A DNA stretch of 64,000 nucleotides from Actinoplanes sp. NBRC 103695 (GTDB lineage: Bacteria; Actinomycetota; Actinomycetes; Mycobacteriales; Micromonosporaceae), in NCBI RefSeq assembly GCF_030269485.1, contig NZ_BSTL01000028.1, positions 1 through 64,000 of the forward strand. The letters run 5' to 3'. Below the pieces are notes generated by a model, which saw only the letters and a list, made by a program, of their open reading frames with translations, ran no database searches and had not been told where the DNA came from. Shown piece by piece: positions 62,885 to 64,000 of this stretch. A program made the translations under genes and the position numbers. The first letter of the stretch is position 1; each line of letters opens with the position of its first letter.

Positions 62885-64000
62885 TCAGGCCGCCAGCGCC
62901 ACCTGGGCGGTCGCCCCGGACAGGTGCCGCAGGTAGGCCGGCAGGGTGAGGAACTCCGTGCAGGTGCGCTCGGTGAGCAGCACGGTCAGGAGGGTGCGGG
63001 CCTGCCCGTACCGCCGGGCCGCGTCCTCGTCGAGCGCACCCGTCGCGGACAGCACGTCCAGTTCCTCGCGGAGCATCCGGGTGACCATGCCGGCCGAGAT
63101 CGGCACGCCGTAGTCGGTGGGGGTGGCCGACGCGATCCACTGCCACAGCTGCGCCCGGCAGATCTCGGCGGTGGCCGCGTCCTCCATCAGCCCGTTCAGC
63201 GCGACCGCACCCTGACCGCCGAGCCAGGCCGCGATGTAGCGCACCGCCACGCTGATCGACGTGCGCAGCGCCACCTCGCTGATGCCGCCGTAGTTGCGTT
63301 TCACGTCCAGCAGGTCCTTGGCCGTGACCCGCACGTCGTCGCGGCGGCGGACGATCTGGTGCGGCTCGAAGCCCAGCCACTGGTCGAAGACGTCGCGGCA
63401 GGTCTCGACCAGGCCGGGGTGCGCCACCCAGGAGCCGTCGAAGCCGTCGCCGACCTCGCGCCGCTTGTCCTGCCGCACCTGGTTGAGCGCGCGTTTCGCG
63501 GCGACCGGGTCCTTGCTGGGCACGACCGCGGCCATCCCGCCGATCGCGTGGGCGCCGCGCCGGTGGCAGGTCGCCACGAGCAGTTCGGTGTACGACCGCA
63601 TGAACGGCGCCGTCATCGTCAGCTGCGAGCGCTCGGCCAGCACCACGTCCGGACGGTTCTTGATCATGCTGAACAGGTAGTCCCAGCGCCCCGCGTTCAG
63701 GCCCGCGGAGTGCTCGCGGAGCTCGTACAGGATCTCCTCCATCTCGAACGCCGCGGTGACCGTCTCGATCAGCACGGTCGCCCGGATGGTGCCGCGCGGG
63801 ATGCCGAGCAGTTCCTGGGCGTGCACGAAGACGTCGTTCCAGAGGCGGGCCTCCAGATGTGACTCGAGCTTGGGCAGGTAGAAGTACGGGCCGCTGCCAC
63901 GCTCGATCTGCTTGCGGCCGCAGTGGAACAGGTACATGCCGAAGTCGAACAGCGACGCCGAGATGGCCCGCCCGCCGATCCGGATGTGGCACTCGGGCAG
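62885..64000 (-). CDS. aceB: Malate synthase A, 5' truncated by window
   Basis: Glyoxylate-cycle enzyme condensing glyoxylate and acetyl-CoA to malate. The 371 visible residues are the C-terminal part; the frame runs off the right edge. The malate synthase signature is complete: REHSAGLNAGRWDYLFSMIK. Also visible are VLIETVTAAFEMEEILYEL, RSYTELLVATCHRRGAHAIGG and WVAHPGLVETC. The stop is at 62885. The remaining roughly 160-170 N-terminal residues lie beyond 64000. Confidence 0.96.
   Translation of the reverse strand: MPECHIRIGGRAISASLFDFGMYLFHCGRKQIERGSGPYFYLPKLESHLEARLWNDVFVHAQELLGIPRGTIRATVLIETVTAAFEMEEILYELREHSAGLNAGRWDYLFSMIKNRPDVVLAERSQLTMTAPFMRSYTELLVATCHRRGAHAIGGMAAVVPSKDPVAAKRALNQVRQDKRREVGDGFDGSWVAHPGLVETCRDVFDQWLGFEPHQIVRRRDDVRVTAKDLLDVKRNYGGISEVALRTSISVAVRYIAAWLGGQGAVALNGLMEDAATAEICRAQLWQWIASATPTDYGVPISAGMVTRMLREELDVLSATGALDEDAARRYGQARTLLTVLLTERTCTEFLTLPAYLRHLSGATAQVALAA

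Overview
The window is very GC-rich, with almost every third codon position G or C, frequent GTG and TTG starts, and genes packed through 4-base ATGA/GTGA overlaps. This points to a high-GC actinobacterium. An F420/PNPOx-type oxidoreductase, ABC importers lacking their own ATPase, CBM2-bearing secreted enzymes, a DivIVA-type protein and above all a complete chemosensory operon fit a Micromonosporaceae member such as an Actinoplanes relative, whose spores are motile. The genus is an inference. No rRNA, tRNA, phage, integrase or recognisable transposase gene is visible.

Layout. 1-1023: the end of one gene, then a repeat-rich intergenic block. 1024-5130: a three-gene minus-strand operon in which two paralogous HTH-membrane-TPR proteins flank a secreted or anchored protein. 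5260-14171: an L-arabinose locus, araB-araD-araA-chvE-gguA-gguB, closed by a strong terminator and headed by a LacI-type regulator with two matching operators. 14232-17634: DUF2252 protein, PNPOx-like protein, pirin and a small membrane protein. 18333-24614: one gene for a 2,093-residue low-complexity protein with a C-terminal TPR region, convergent with a diguanylate cyclase. 25674-28863: a MacAB-type export system. 29028-35120: small protein, L,D-transpeptidase, an AglEFG-type sugar importer without ATPase, a CAP-domain protein and a DoxX-like protein. 35114-36160: divergent SnoaL-like gene and TetR gene sharing two operators. 36255-45324: a chemosensory operon of nine reading frames, including two minicistrons. 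45326-47464: a peptidoglycan amidase. 47584-52816: an FtsX/LolD-type ABC exporter divergent from a NarL-type two-component system. 52817-53458: a second repeat block. 53459-64000: GNAT plus ABC-2 exporter, Tat-exported beta-propeller hydrolase-like protein, nucleotidyltransferase, MmcQ/YjbR protein, NodB deacetylase-CBM2, XRE-cupin regulator divergent from a methyltransferase, DivIVA-like repeat protein, mannitol dehydrogenase-type enzyme and truncated malate synthase A.

How the parts work together. The arabinose operon couples ChvE/GguAB uptake to isomerase, kinase and epimerase, giving D-xylulose 5-phosphate. The chemosensory cluster has the protein set of a Wsp-type array (MCP, two CheW, CheR-TPR, CheA-REC, CheB), but its last gene encodes a three-receiver histidine kinase where Wsp systems have a GGDEF regulator.

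The least explained features are: (1) a roughly 410-450 bp composite repeat with near-perfect 20-bp inverted ends and internal 11-nt-loop hairpins, present as two inverted copies 52 kb apart; (2) the HTH-TM-TPR operon; (3) minicistrons at two che junctions; (4) short tandem duplications (32, 32 and 59 bp) sitting exactly on gene junctions.
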